From assembly GCF_017908035.1 (NCBI RefSeq), contig NZ_JAEQMU010000001.1, forward strand, positions 124,001-188,000: a stretch of 64,000 nucleotides of DNA, written 5' to 3'. Positions 42,829 through 49,434 of the stretch are shown here, piece after piece. The translations under genes were made by a program, and so were the position numbers. Positions within the stretch are counted from its first letter, which is position 1. Every line of letters begins with the position of its first letter. The notes under the pieces were generated by a model, which did not search any database, was not told where the DNA came from, and saw only the letters and a program-made list of their open reading frames with translations. Source of the DNA: Sphingobacterium tabacisoli. Its GTDB lineage: Bacteria; Bacteroidota; Bacteroidia; Sphingobacteriales; Sphingobacteriaceae.

Positions 42829-44211
42829 ATGGCGACAATTGAACAGTTATATCAAACTTTAAGCGAACGGAGACGACCAGAGGACGTTGCGCAAATTGTT
42901 ATTGAATTGACAGCAGACGGTCTGACAACTGAAGAGAGACTTCTTTTGGAAAAAGCTGCCAAAGGTTCATTGGCAAGAAATGTGTTTGGCTATACGTCGA
43001 TGTTGCAGGTATTTGCAGAAGCGAAAGGAGCAGGTAAGCAAATCACTAAAGCCATAGAAATCTTCAAACTGGACGACAATGGTAAATCGGATTACAATAA
43101 TCAGAAAGATATAGCGGATTTTATCAATTTTGTTTCGCCGATGATTCATAAAACAGTCGGGAAAAATGATTTTAAAACCGACCGACTGAATAAATCGCAG
43201 CGAAAAGAAAGCGGACTCGACCTGTCAAAACGTAACTATAACAAGAAATGGCGACTGCTCACCCGAATAGAAAAAAAACTATTGAAGTTTATCCGGGAGG
43301 GTAAGAAAAATGAGTTTCAGAAAATTGCAAAACATGGTTTAGCACATACGATTACTTTTGAAGATTTTTCGTCCGATCTTAACACGGCCTGCTTTATTGC
43401 TTATTACAATTCACGATGCAATCTTAGAAGTGTTTTCACCAATCAGAGCCAAGAGAGACCATTTGACGAAATAAGTGACATACTTCTGAAAAGATGTACT
43501 GGAGAAGAAAGCAATTTTTTGGATGTTTTAAGAAAGGACAAAACAGTAAAACCCAATAGTACCAACTGGTGGGCGATATCACATATTTATACCGGTCAGC
43601 TGGTTTTATCCAACTTGACCGATGAGCAAAAAGGAACTTTGTTGGGTAAGTGGACAACTGTTTTGCAGGATATCGCTGAACTATTGGACGAGGTTTGGAC
43701 GGCTAGTAATATTAACAGAGAAACAATGGTTGTGAGAAGGGGGAATGACTCTACAACTTGGAATAATACGGCAGGAGCTTGGAATAAAGCCAGAGATAAT
43801 TGGATGAATTTGATTTATTCCTTAGGTTTGGATTATATCCTCGAAGAGATTTGCTTTGGTAAGGTATTAAGACTTATGGCAGCGGATGTGGTTGCTTGGC
43901 ATTTTTCAACAGGCGGAAAACTCGATCCGAATACGGAAGTATGGAATAAGATACCATTGCCTTGGGAAGTATTCCAGAATAAAGCGCAATGTAACAAAGA
44001 GTTGGTAGTTCAATATTGTGAGCAGGCAGGAATCGACCCGGAAAAATCAGGTTGGATAGCCCCGAGAGTACACGGTGTGGCGGAGTTTAAACCTACACCA
44101 GAACTTGTTCACGGCGTTACTGTTGCTAATCCGTTTTTGGCAACAGTGCTAAAAAGACATCGGTATTATTCAGGTAAAAATGCGAAACCATTATATCCTG
44201 AAAGCAATTAG
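42829..44211 (+). CDS. Unrecognised 460-aa protein encoded directly before two tRNA-like sequences
   Basis: I do not recognise this family. No signal peptide or membrane helix is visible, so it should be cytosolic. Residues 1-110 look helical with a repeat-like character (LTTEERLLLEKAAKGSLARN). Residues about 115-175 are strongly basic (KRNYNKKWRLLTRIEKKLLK), as in an RNA-binding surface. The second half has conserved-looking aromatic and Cys positions (NTACFIAYYNSRCNLRS; STNWWAISHIYTGQ; AWNKARDNWMNLIYSLGL; MAADVVAWHFS) and ends with AEFKPTPELVHGVTVANPF. No TROVE, von Willebrand A, ligase or nuclease motif was found. The stop codon TAG shares its last base with the first base of a tRNA-like sequence, and a single terminator follows the second one, so all appear to be one transcript. 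Confidence 0.8.
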   Translation: MATIEQLYQTLSERRRPEDVAQIVIELTADGLTTEERLLLEKAAKGSLARNVFGYTSMLQVFAEAKGAGKQITKAIEIFKLDDNGKSDYNNQKDIADFINFVSPMIHKTVGKNDFKTDRLNKSQRKESGLDLSKRNYNKKWRLLTRIEKKLLKFIREGKKNEFQKIAKHGLAHTITFEDFSSDLNTACFIAYYNSRCNLRSVFTNQSQERPFDEISDILLKRCTGEESNFLDVLRKDKTVKPNSTNWWAISHIYTGQLVLSNLTDEQKGTLLGKWTTVLQDIAELLDEVWTASNINRETMVVRRGNDSTTWNNTAGAWNKARDNWMNLIYSLGLDYILEEICFGKVLRLMAADVVAWHFSTGGKLDPNTEVWNKIPLPWEVFQNKAQCNKELVVQYCEQAGIDPEKSGWIAPRVHGVAEFKPTPELVHGVTVANPFLATVLKRHRYYSGKNAKPLYPESN

Positions 44212-44283
44212 ATAGGTTAGTTCAGTGGTAGAACGTTCGGCTCTTTATCCGAATGGACGTAGGTTCGAGCCCTACACCTATCT
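44211..44283 (+). tRNA. tRNA-like sequence 1: Lys(CTT)-like with an 8-base anticodon loop
   Basis: A full cloverleaf can be drawn: acceptor GATAGGT/ACCTATC (7 bp), T8-A9, D arm GTTC-AGTGGTA-GAAC, G26, anticodon stem TTCGG/CCGAA, variable TGGAC, T arm GTAGG-TTCGAGC-CCTAC, and T as the discriminator base. The conserved positions (T8, A14, G18-G19, T54-T55-C56, A58) are kept. The anticodon loop reads CTCTTTAT, 8 bases instead of 7: CTT (Lys) if counted from the 5' side. Base 37 would then be T, not the usual purine. The 3' end has no encoded CCA. It starts on the last base of the upstream gene's stop codon. It may be a decoding tRNA, a frameshift-type tRNA or a tRNA mimic. Confidence 0.75.
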
Positions 44284-44289
44284 CGGATT

Positions 44290-44361
44290 TCTGATATAGC
44301 TCAGTGGTAGAGCGTCCGGCTCTGGACCGGATGGACACAGGTTCGAGCCCTGTTATCAGAA
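44290..44361 (+). tRNA. tRNA-like sequence 2: Gln(CTG)-like
   Basis: The cloverleaf is complete: acceptor TCTGATA/TATCAGA, T8-A9, D arm GCTC-AGTGGTA-GAGC, G26, anticodon stem TCCGG/CCGGA with the 7-base loop CTCTGGA (anticodon CTG, Gln), variable TGGAC, T arm ACAGG-TTCGAGC-CCTGT, and discriminator A. No CCA is encoded. It lies 6 bases after the first tRNA-like sequence and shares its D loop, variable loop and T loop exactly, which suggests duplication. Bacteroidota usually decode Gln codons with a TTG-anticodon tRNA, so a CTG species would be an extra one. It is followed at once by a terminator. Confidence 0.8.
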
Positions 44362-44372
44362 CAAAACGGCAA

Positions 44373-44411
44373 AATAAAAGAGGAGGCTAACACCCTTCTT
44401 TTATTTTTTTT
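44373..44411 (+). terminator. Rho-independent terminator after the tRNA-like pair
   Basis: The 9-bp arms AATAAAAGA/TCTTTTATT enclose a GC-richer loop and run into eight T bases (44404-44411). It is the first terminator after the gene at 42829 and so closes the protein and both tRNA-like sequences as one unit. Confidence 0.8.
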
Positions 44412-44520
44412 CTGAAAGTGTATGTTTTTAATGGCCATCAAGAACTTTTTTCATGACATTATTCTTTTTTGAAGGCATTCAAGAGCTCACCCGCTATAAT
44501 CGGGTTCGGTTCATCGCTGT

Positions 44521-44877
44521 TTATGATCCAAAGGAATCATGAAAGTTTTTTCTGTGGTTCAATCCGAATTCAAGTAAAGCGTTGATAATGGGAGGAATTG
44601 TTTTGCTGGCATGTTCTGTAATGGCATAAGAAACGGTAACAGGCTTCGTATTATTAACCGTTCTGGTAATCAATAAGTGCTGTTCCAGAACCTGTAATTC
44701 TTTGGAAAGAACTTTAGGCGAAATACCTGTTACAGATTCCAGCAAATCTTTGAACCGCATTTCCCCATACGATAGGTTTCGGAGAATGCTGATTTTCCAT
44801 TTTCCACGAAGTAATTCTAGGGCATCCCCTAATGCTAATATGTTTTCTTTTGAAGGTTTCTTCGCTGTACATCCCAT
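44521..44877 (-). CDS. HxlR-family transcriptional regulator
   Basis: The protein has 118 aa, the family's standard size. It has the winged helix-turn-helix of HxlR/DUF24: an opening ALGDALELLRGKWKISILRNL, then YGEMRFKDLLESVTGISPKVL as the helix-turn-helix, LSKELQVLEQHLLITRT, and a wing (PVTVSYAITEHASKTI). One Cys at position 3 (MGCTAKK) sits where the redox-sensing Cys of many HxlR proteins lies. It is probably a dimeric repressor of the divergent reductase gene at 44966; a palindrome, AAAGT-A-ACTTT, lies 3 bases before its own start codon. Confidence 0.93.
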   Translation of the reverse strand: MGCTAKKPSKENILALGDALELLRGKWKISILRNLSYGEMRFKDLLESVTGISPKVLSKELQVLEQHLLITRTVNNTKPVTVSYAITEHASKTIPPIINALLEFGLNHRKNFHDSFGS

Positions 44878-44879
44878 AT

Positions 44880-44890
44880 AAAGTAACTTT
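44880..44890. promoter_or_regulatory. Candidate HxlR operator (AAAGT-A-ACTTT)
   Basis: This odd-centred 11-bp palindrome lies 3 bases upstream of the HxlR start codon in the divergent region. A partly similar sequence (TAAAGGTAA) follows. Its position suggests autoregulation. Confidence 0.35.
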
Positions 44891-44930
44891 CCTAAAGGTA
44901 ATCAATAGTGAATATAAACTTAATACCTCA

Positions 44931-44938
44931 TAGTTTTG
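44931..44938 (+). promoter_or_regulatory. Candidate -7 element for the reductase gene (TAGTTTTG)
   Basis: This matches TAnnTTTG and ends 27 bases before the start codon at 44966. No clear -33 TTG is seen. Confidence 0.4.
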
Positions 44939-44965
44939 CTGTTGAATTTTTAAAAGATAAAGATA

Positions 44966-45469
44966 ATGAAGGTAATACTTGTCGCAAATATTTCAGCCAA
45001 CGGAAAAGCGTTGGTATCGGACAATCCCCACCATTCGCTTCCGCAGGAAGCAATGGATTTCTATGTAGGGATGGCAGAACGGGTAGGGAGTATGGTAATT
45101 GGTGCGAAGACTTTTGAAAACTTTCAGCAGTTTCCCGAACATGTAAAAGCATTGTTTGCAACGATCGATATGGTCGTACTTTCTGCTGCCCCTCTTGCTT
45201 CACCTGAATATACGGTAGTACATACACCCGAAGAAGCCATCGCTTATTTCTCGACTAAGGGTGTTGCCGAAATCGCTGTCGGAGGCGGTATCGGTACGTT
45301 CAATGCTTTTTTGGACCGCGACCTCGTAACGGATATATATTTCAACATCAGTCCTCTTATTACCGGCGATGGTGGACACCTGGTCAGCAATCATGCGCTT
45401 AATTCAAAGTTTAGCTTAGCAGGTTGTGAAGTCCATAACGGCTTTGTTCAATTGCACTTGGTGAAATGA
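44966..45469 (+). CDS. Dihydrofolate-reductase-like / RibD C-terminal family reductase
   Basis: The protein has 167 aa. The fold is that of the RibD C-terminal and DHFR-like family: opening strand KVILVANISANGKA, the conserved MVIGAKTFENF (NADPH-site) in the first third, the middle VAEIAVGGGIGTFNAFLDRDLVTDIYFNISP, in which GGGIG is the nucleotide loop and DIYFNISP the substrate strand, and a closing strand VQLHLVK. It is a soluble NADPH-dependent reductase; members near HxlR genes are of unknown substrate. It is encoded divergently from the HxlR regulator, which probably controls it. Confidence 0.9.
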   Translation: MKVILVANISANGKALVSDNPHHSLPQEAMDFYVGMAERVGSMVIGAKTFENFQQFPEHVKALFATIDMVVLSAAPLASPEYTVVHTPEEAIAYFSTKGVAEIAVGGGIGTFNAFLDRDLVTDIYFNISPLITGDGGHLVSNHALNSKFSLAGCEVHNGFVQLHLVK

Positions 45470-45518
45470 TACATTACAGATGAAGAGAGGTTGTAACAGG
45501 AGTCAGGAATGTGTTTTG

Positions 45519-46157
45519 TTATCCCTCGTCTGTTTTAAAGCCATGTGCCTGTAATACGTCTGCGGGTACGCCTGACCAAACTCCGGGTCGGTTACCTACA
45601 TACCCCAAATCATCAATTCCAACCTTTGACGTATAAAACCCAGAGGCTGTCAGGTTGCGCAGCGTTTTGAAAAAATTAACCCCTGGCGCTACCTCTGCTG
45701 TACTTCGCGAGGGAAATGCTATTTCGTCCAATAATGTGATCTGTTGATCTGCTGTGCAGTTGATAAATACCTTTCCCATCTTTTTTTGGGATCGGATATC
45801 CATCCATTTAACACCACCTCGCATAGGGATTTGATAATGGGGCATATCTTTGACTATAAACTCTATAAAATCTGGAACTCCGGCTTCGGAAGCGCTGCCA
45901 GAGAATTCATCTTTGGGAATAATATAGTCGACAAGACAGGTGATGGTGGCCATCTCGTGGGTAGAAAAAAATTGTTCCTCCTGTAGTTTTTGATTTCGTT
46001 CATGTTCAAAGTCTTGTACTCCGGGGAGTTTTTCGGCAAGAGGCTTGTCGCTATGATCTATAGCCTTGTTTTTTTCGGGACCGCAGGACGAAGCTGCAAG
46101 CAGACCTGTCCCGGAGGCAAGTAATCCCAATGCTTTGAGTGATTCTCTTCTGTTCAT
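45519..46157 (-). CDS. Gluconate 2-dehydrogenase subunit 3-like protein (dehydrogenase small subunit)
   Basis: The protein has 212 aa. A Tat-type signal opens the sequence (NRRESLKALGLLASGTGL), followed by a lipobox-like Cys (AASSC, near residue 25), so it may be exported folded and lipid-linked. The body fits the gluconate_2-dh3 family (VDYIIPKDEFSGSASEAGVP; FIEFIVKDM; GGVKWMDI). Such small subunits accompany FAD-dependent GMC-type sugar dehydrogenases and carry them out of the cell through the Tat pathway. It lies 4 bases after the GMC gene, so the pair is translated together. No cytochrome c subunit is adjacent. Confidence 0.92.
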   Translation of the reverse strand: MNRRESLKALGLLASGTGLLAASSCGPEKNKAIDHSDKPLAEKLPGVQDFEHERNQKLQEEQFFSTHEMATITCLVDYIIPKDEFSGSASEAGVPDFIEFIVKDMPHYQIPMRGGVKWMDIRSQKKMGKVFINCTADQQITLLDEIAFPSRSTAEVAPGVNFFKTLRNLTASGFYTSKVGIDDLGYVGNRPGVWSGVPADVLQAHGFKTDEG

Positions 46158-46161
46158 AGGT

Positions 46162-47898
46162 TTATCCGTTTATTTTTTTGTTTTCCTGTAATATATATTC
46201 TGCTGTACGCATCGAGAGCGCTAAAATAGTCCAGGTTAGATTCTTGTCGCCCTGCTGCACAAAAGGGCCGGCATCGACTACGTATAGGTTCTTGCAATCA
46301 TGGGCCTGTCCCCATTTGTTGAGCACCGATTTTTTTGGATCGTTACCCATTCGTGTGGTACCACCCTCATGTATAATCTTGCCCGGCGCTTCTAGGCCAT
46401 AGGCTGTTTCGGGACCATGGATCTTAGAGGTGATGACTGCACCCATTTCATGCATGATCGACTGGAAGGTCTCCTGCATATGTTTTGCCTGTAGGACTTC
46501 CTCATTGGCCCATTTGTAATGGAATTTTAACACGGGGATTCCAAATTTGTCGACTTTATTGGAATCGATTTCGCAGTAATTATCCAATCTTGCGATGGCT
46601 GTACCACGTCCAGCCATACCTACACCTGCACCATAAAATCTTCGGTATTGCTCTTTTAAAGCTTTTCCGTAACCGGCTTCTCCCATAGGTTTGCCATCTT
46701 TGCCCGGGATCTTGTCGCCAAGTTCGGCCGTTCCGCCAAAAATTCCGTAGGACGGCATACGCATCCCGCCTCCATATTCAATATGGTAGCCTCTAGGAAA
46801 ATCGAGCTTTTTATTATCTAACCACCATGGTGAGTAAATATGCACACTGCCTACGCCATCTTCATTGTACCGCTTGCGATCGAGGAGCTGAGGGAGAAAT
46901 CCGCTGAGACCTGCACCTGTGGAATCGTGCAGGTATTTTCCGACTAGTCCCGAACTGTTACCTACGCCATTTGGATGGGCTGATGATTTGGAATTAAGCA
47001 TCAGGCGGGCACTCTCACAGGCACTGGCACCAAGAATTACTGTTTTTGCCTTAACACTATATTCTTGAAGATCTTTGGTGTTGACATAGGAGACACCGAT
47101 AGCAAGTCCCTCATCGTTGGTGAGCACTTCGCGGACCATAGCATTGTCTATCACTTTTAGATTACCCGTTTTCATTGCCGGAATTACCAGGCAGGAGGAA
47201 GAAGAAAAATCTCCGTATACTTTGCAGGCACGGCCACATTGGCCGCAGTAGAAGCAAGTGCCCCGCCCCTTAACGCCAGGTAGGGCTTCGGTCAGTACTG
47301 AACCCCTGCCTGCAATAACAGGTACCCCCGCTTTTTGACCGCCTTTACGGATATAGAGCTCATTAAGACGGGGTTTCGGCGGTCTCAGAAAAATACCGTC
47401 GGGTTCATTATGGATACCTTCTACTGTGCCGTAGATGCCAATCATACGGTCTACACGGTCATAAAAAGGTTTGACTTCATCATAAGTAATAGGCCAGGCA
47501 TCAGTAACACCATCTTTGGGCTGAAAATCATCTGGCCCCATCCGTAAGGATATGCGGCCCCAATGATTGGTACGGCCACCCAACATACGTGCCCTGAACC
47601 ATTCAAATTCGGTTCCATCTGCTCTACTATAGGGCTCGCCATCAATCTCCCAACCGCCGTAAGCGGCGTCAAAATCTCCGAAGGGGCGTGTCGTGCCCGC
47701 ACCCCGTCGAGGTGATTCCCAGGGCCAGCGCAGTTGCAGGGCATCTATGGCGGGATCGTAGAAAGGGCCGGCTTCCAACATGAGAACCTTGAGTCCCGCA
47801 TGTGCCAGTATATATCCGGCCATACCACCTCCAGCACCGGAACCGACCACTATAGCGTCGTAATGCTCCGTAGATTCAATAATCTGAAATGCAGTCAT
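46162..47898 (-). CDS. GMC-family FAD-dependent dehydrogenase, large subunit, with Cys cluster
   Basis: The protein has 578 aa. N-terminal FAD-binding GSGAGGG within DAIVVGSGAGGGMAGYILAH (about 14-33). A Cys-rich segment (TCFYCGQCGRACKVYGDF, near 220-236) resembles the iron-sulfur site known in FAD-dependent glucose dehydrogenases. GMC oxidoreductase ends lie near the C-terminus: the catalytic His region (GGTTRMGNDPKKSVLN) and the DAGPFVQQGDKN-TW segment. Together with its Tat-carrying partner it probably oxidises a sugar or sugar glycoside in the periplasm and passes electrons to a quinone or cytochrome. No signal peptide of its own is seen, which fits hitch-hiking on the small subunit. The exact substrate (glucose, gluconate, 3-keto-glycoside type) is open. 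Confidence 0.9.
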   Translation of the reverse strand: MTAFQIIESTEHYDAIVVGSGAGGGMAGYILAHAGLKVLMLEAGPFYDPAIDALQLRWPWESPRRGAGTTRPFGDFDAAYGGWEIDGEPYSRADGTEFEWFRARMLGGRTNHWGRISLRMGPDDFQPKDGVTDAWPITYDEVKPFYDRVDRMIGIYGTVEGIHNEPDGIFLRPPKPRLNELYIRKGGQKAGVPVIAGRGSVLTEALPGVKGRGTCFYCGQCGRACKVYGDFSSSSCLVIPAMKTGNLKVIDNAMVREVLTNDEGLAIGVSYVNTKDLQEYSVKAKTVILGASACESARLMLNSKSSAHPNGVGNSSGLVGKYLHDSTGAGLSGFLPQLLDRKRYNEDGVGSVHIYSPWWLDNKKLDFPRGYHIEYGGGMRMPSYGIFGGTAELGDKIPGKDGKPMGEAGYGKALKEQYRRFYGAGVGMAGRGTAIARLDNYCEIDSNKVDKFGIPVLKFHYKWANEEVLQAKHMQETFQSIMHEMGAVITSKIHGPETAYGLEAPGKIIHEGGTTRMGNDPKKSVLNKWGQAHDCKNLYVVDAGPFVQQGDKNLTWTILALSMRTAEYILQENKKING

Positions 47899-48241
47899 AA
47901 TAGGGCTTAAATTAAATAGTTAATAGCTTAGTTTAAAAGTTGATTACCGTAAGTTAGCAATAAACTACTGCAAACTGAACGAAAAAATGTAGGATTTTTA
48001 CGCGTAGTTATAATACGGCTCGCTAATGAAAAGTAATTCATTCCTAAATAAATAGGAATATGCCACAAAATCCCCCTCGAATAGGCTCTTAAGACGGTTA
48101 GTGTAGACGGACAGTATTAAATTTGCTAATCCCATGATAATGTAATTTGCATTTTTCGAGATATTTTTTTGTTTAAACTATTTTGTTAGGTAGTTCTAAC
48201 TTTGTAAGTTTGTTGAGCTAATTGGTAAAAAGGAAGCGCGA
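47899..48241. other. Spacer upstream of the divergent GMC and superoxide dismutase units
   Basis: No gene is seen. A plus-strand TAACTTTG at 48197-48204 fits the -7 consensus, 38 bases before the 56-aa gene at 48242. A purine-rich AAGGAAG precedes that start. Nothing is clear on the minus strand for the GMC gene. Confidence 0.4.
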
Positions 48242-48412
48242 ATGGATTTTGTAATAGACCTGCTGGAAGAAAATAAAAACTATCTGGAACGACAGATCCG
48301 CGATGAAGATCTGATGAGAAAGAATCTGAAAACGGCTACAGCCAGTATGCAACAGATCAGCCAGCTAAAAAGAGCAATAAAAATATTAAAACAGAAAAAT
48401 AGGCAACAATGA
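48242..48412 (+). CDS. Small coiled-coil protein overlapping the superoxide dismutase start
   Basis: The 56-aa frame begins with ATG and has a ribosome binding site (AAGGAAG) 7 bases upstream. The sequence is charged and helix-forming ([31 protein letters not shown]), with an a/d pattern of Leu, Ile and Met suggesting a short coiled coil. There is no signal peptide or Cys. Its TGA stop overlaps the ATG of the superoxide dismutase remnant (ATGA), so the two were translationally coupled. I do not know a function. Confidence 0.55.
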   Translation: MDFVIDLLEENKNYLERQIRDEDLMRKNLKTATASMQQISQLKRAIKILKQKNRQQ

Positions 48413-48625
48413 ACATTACGTTAACACTGCCTGAACTCCCTTATGATAACGGAGCGCTGAATCCGGTCATCACGGCCGAAACATTTGACTACCATTATGG
48501 AAAGCACTATGCTACTTATGTCAATAACCTGAATGGCTTGATCAAAGACACGTGCACGACCAAAATTTGTAGAGGGTTTCTGGGAGGTGGTTAATTGGGA
48601 TTTTGCAAATAAAAACTTGAAGTAA
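48409..48625 (+). pseudogene. Fe/Mn superoxide dismutase with large internal deletion
   Basis: The first 45 or so residues are a clear Fe/Mn superoxide dismutase N-terminus: [20 protein letters not shown] and [18 protein letters not shown], including the first metal-ligand His of the HYGKH motif. Near 48547-48556 the frame jumps. In another reading frame, from 48554, the C-terminus of the same family follows and ends at 48625: [20 protein letters not shown]. The normal protein is about 200 aa. Here about 130 codons in the middle, including the three other metal ligands, are missing, and the two ends are out of frame. The rest of the operon is intact. The deletion lies at a CACG repeat. Confidence 0.85.
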
Positions 48626-48626
48626 A

Positions 48627-49094
48627 ATGGAGAATAGCTGTATGAAGCATGTGGAAGAGCATTGGCAGACATTGACCGTATCGGCCAACGGAGCTTTTGA
48701 GCAGGGAGATTGGCAACGGGCACTGTCGCTGTATAATGACGCACTGTACAGGGCTGAGGTGCTTAATGACCATATCGGGGACTGTATGCGATTGAAAATT
48801 CCTTTCATACAGGTGTTTCTTATTTCCTGTAATAACCTGGCGCATACGTATCAACAGTTGTGTCGGGAGGAGGAAGGAGAGAATATGCTGAAACGGGGTA
48901 TACACTATCTCTTTCATCTGATCCGGAGAAAACAGATTGAATTTTTGGAGGTCCAGTCGGATCTCAAAGCAGCAATAACCAATTATGTGAGCTTTGTACA
49001 GCAATCGGAGGAGGGGGAGACTAAGCGACAGCATATTGTCGAGCTGGTGAACGAACAGCTTCTCGAAAATGATTTAATAGCAACAGACCAATAA
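48627..49094 (+). CDS. Small TPR-like helical protein, co-transcribed with the dismutase remnant
   Basis: The protein has 155 aa. ATG one base after the dismutase stop. It is helical with a TPR-like start (GAFEQGDWQRALSLYNDALYRAE) and a further helix pair (ISCNNLAHTYQQLCREEEGE), all soluble. It resembles the small TPR-like proteins of the DUF2753 type sometimes encoded by superoxide dismutase genes. The function is unknown. It is part of the operon 48242-49354; it is intact, so the deletion in the dismutase gene spared it. Confidence 0.7.
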   Translation: MENSCMKHVEEHWQTLTVSANGAFEQGDWQRALSLYNDALYRAEVLNDHIGDCMRLKIPFIQVFLISCNNLAHTYQQLCREEEGENMLKRGIHYLFHLIRRKQIEFLEVQSDLKAAITNYVSFVQQSEEGETKRQHIVELVNEQLLENDLIATDQ

Positions 49095-49132
49095 TAACCT
49101 GTGTAATTCAGTCAAAAAACTAATGGAACTGG

Positions 49133-49354
49133 TTGGTACAGCATGGTTTCAATAGGTTGACTGCCATATTGTATCGTATTGACGTGAATGAGGAAAAGGC
49201 GAGAGAACGGCTGGCGGAGTCTCAGGGAAAGGAAACCCCAGGGTATGTTATTGCTTGTCTCCTGCTGGAAAGAGAAAAGGAGAAAATTGCTTTTAGAGCA
49301 AGGTATGCCGCGAATAATCTAAAAGAAGGGGAAGAGAACCTAGTAAAAAGATAA
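49133..49354 (+). CDS. Small charged protein, 73 aa, TTG start
   Basis: The frame is open only after a stop at 49121, and the first possible start is TTG at 49133. The translation is basic and helical (FNRLTAILYRIDVNEEKARE; AFRARYAANNLKEGEENL), without signal peptide or membrane segment. It follows the TPR-like gene by 38 bases in the same direction, so it belongs to the same operon. The family is not recognised. Its use of TTG and the short upstream space make the start a guess. Confidence 0.5.
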   Translation: MVQHGFNRLTAILYRIDVNEEKARERLAESQGKETPGYVIACLLLEREKEKIAFRARYAANNLKEGEENLVKR

Positions 49355-49434
49355 TTCTGATGACAGGCCTTGAACCGATCAAGGCCTGTATTAATAATCA
49401 TAATATGTTATCCGAAAGGTGTACTTATTAGGTA

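Noticed and set aside
42829..44211. Identity as a TROVE/Ro60 protein
   Set aside because: The neighbouring tRNA-like RNAs suggested this, but no TROVE motif or MIDAS-type von Willebrand domain was seen in the translation.
44211..44361. The tRNA pair as an ordinary attachment site of an integrated element
   Set aside because: No integrase gene and no clear direct repeat of the tRNA 3' end were seen in the nearby sequence.
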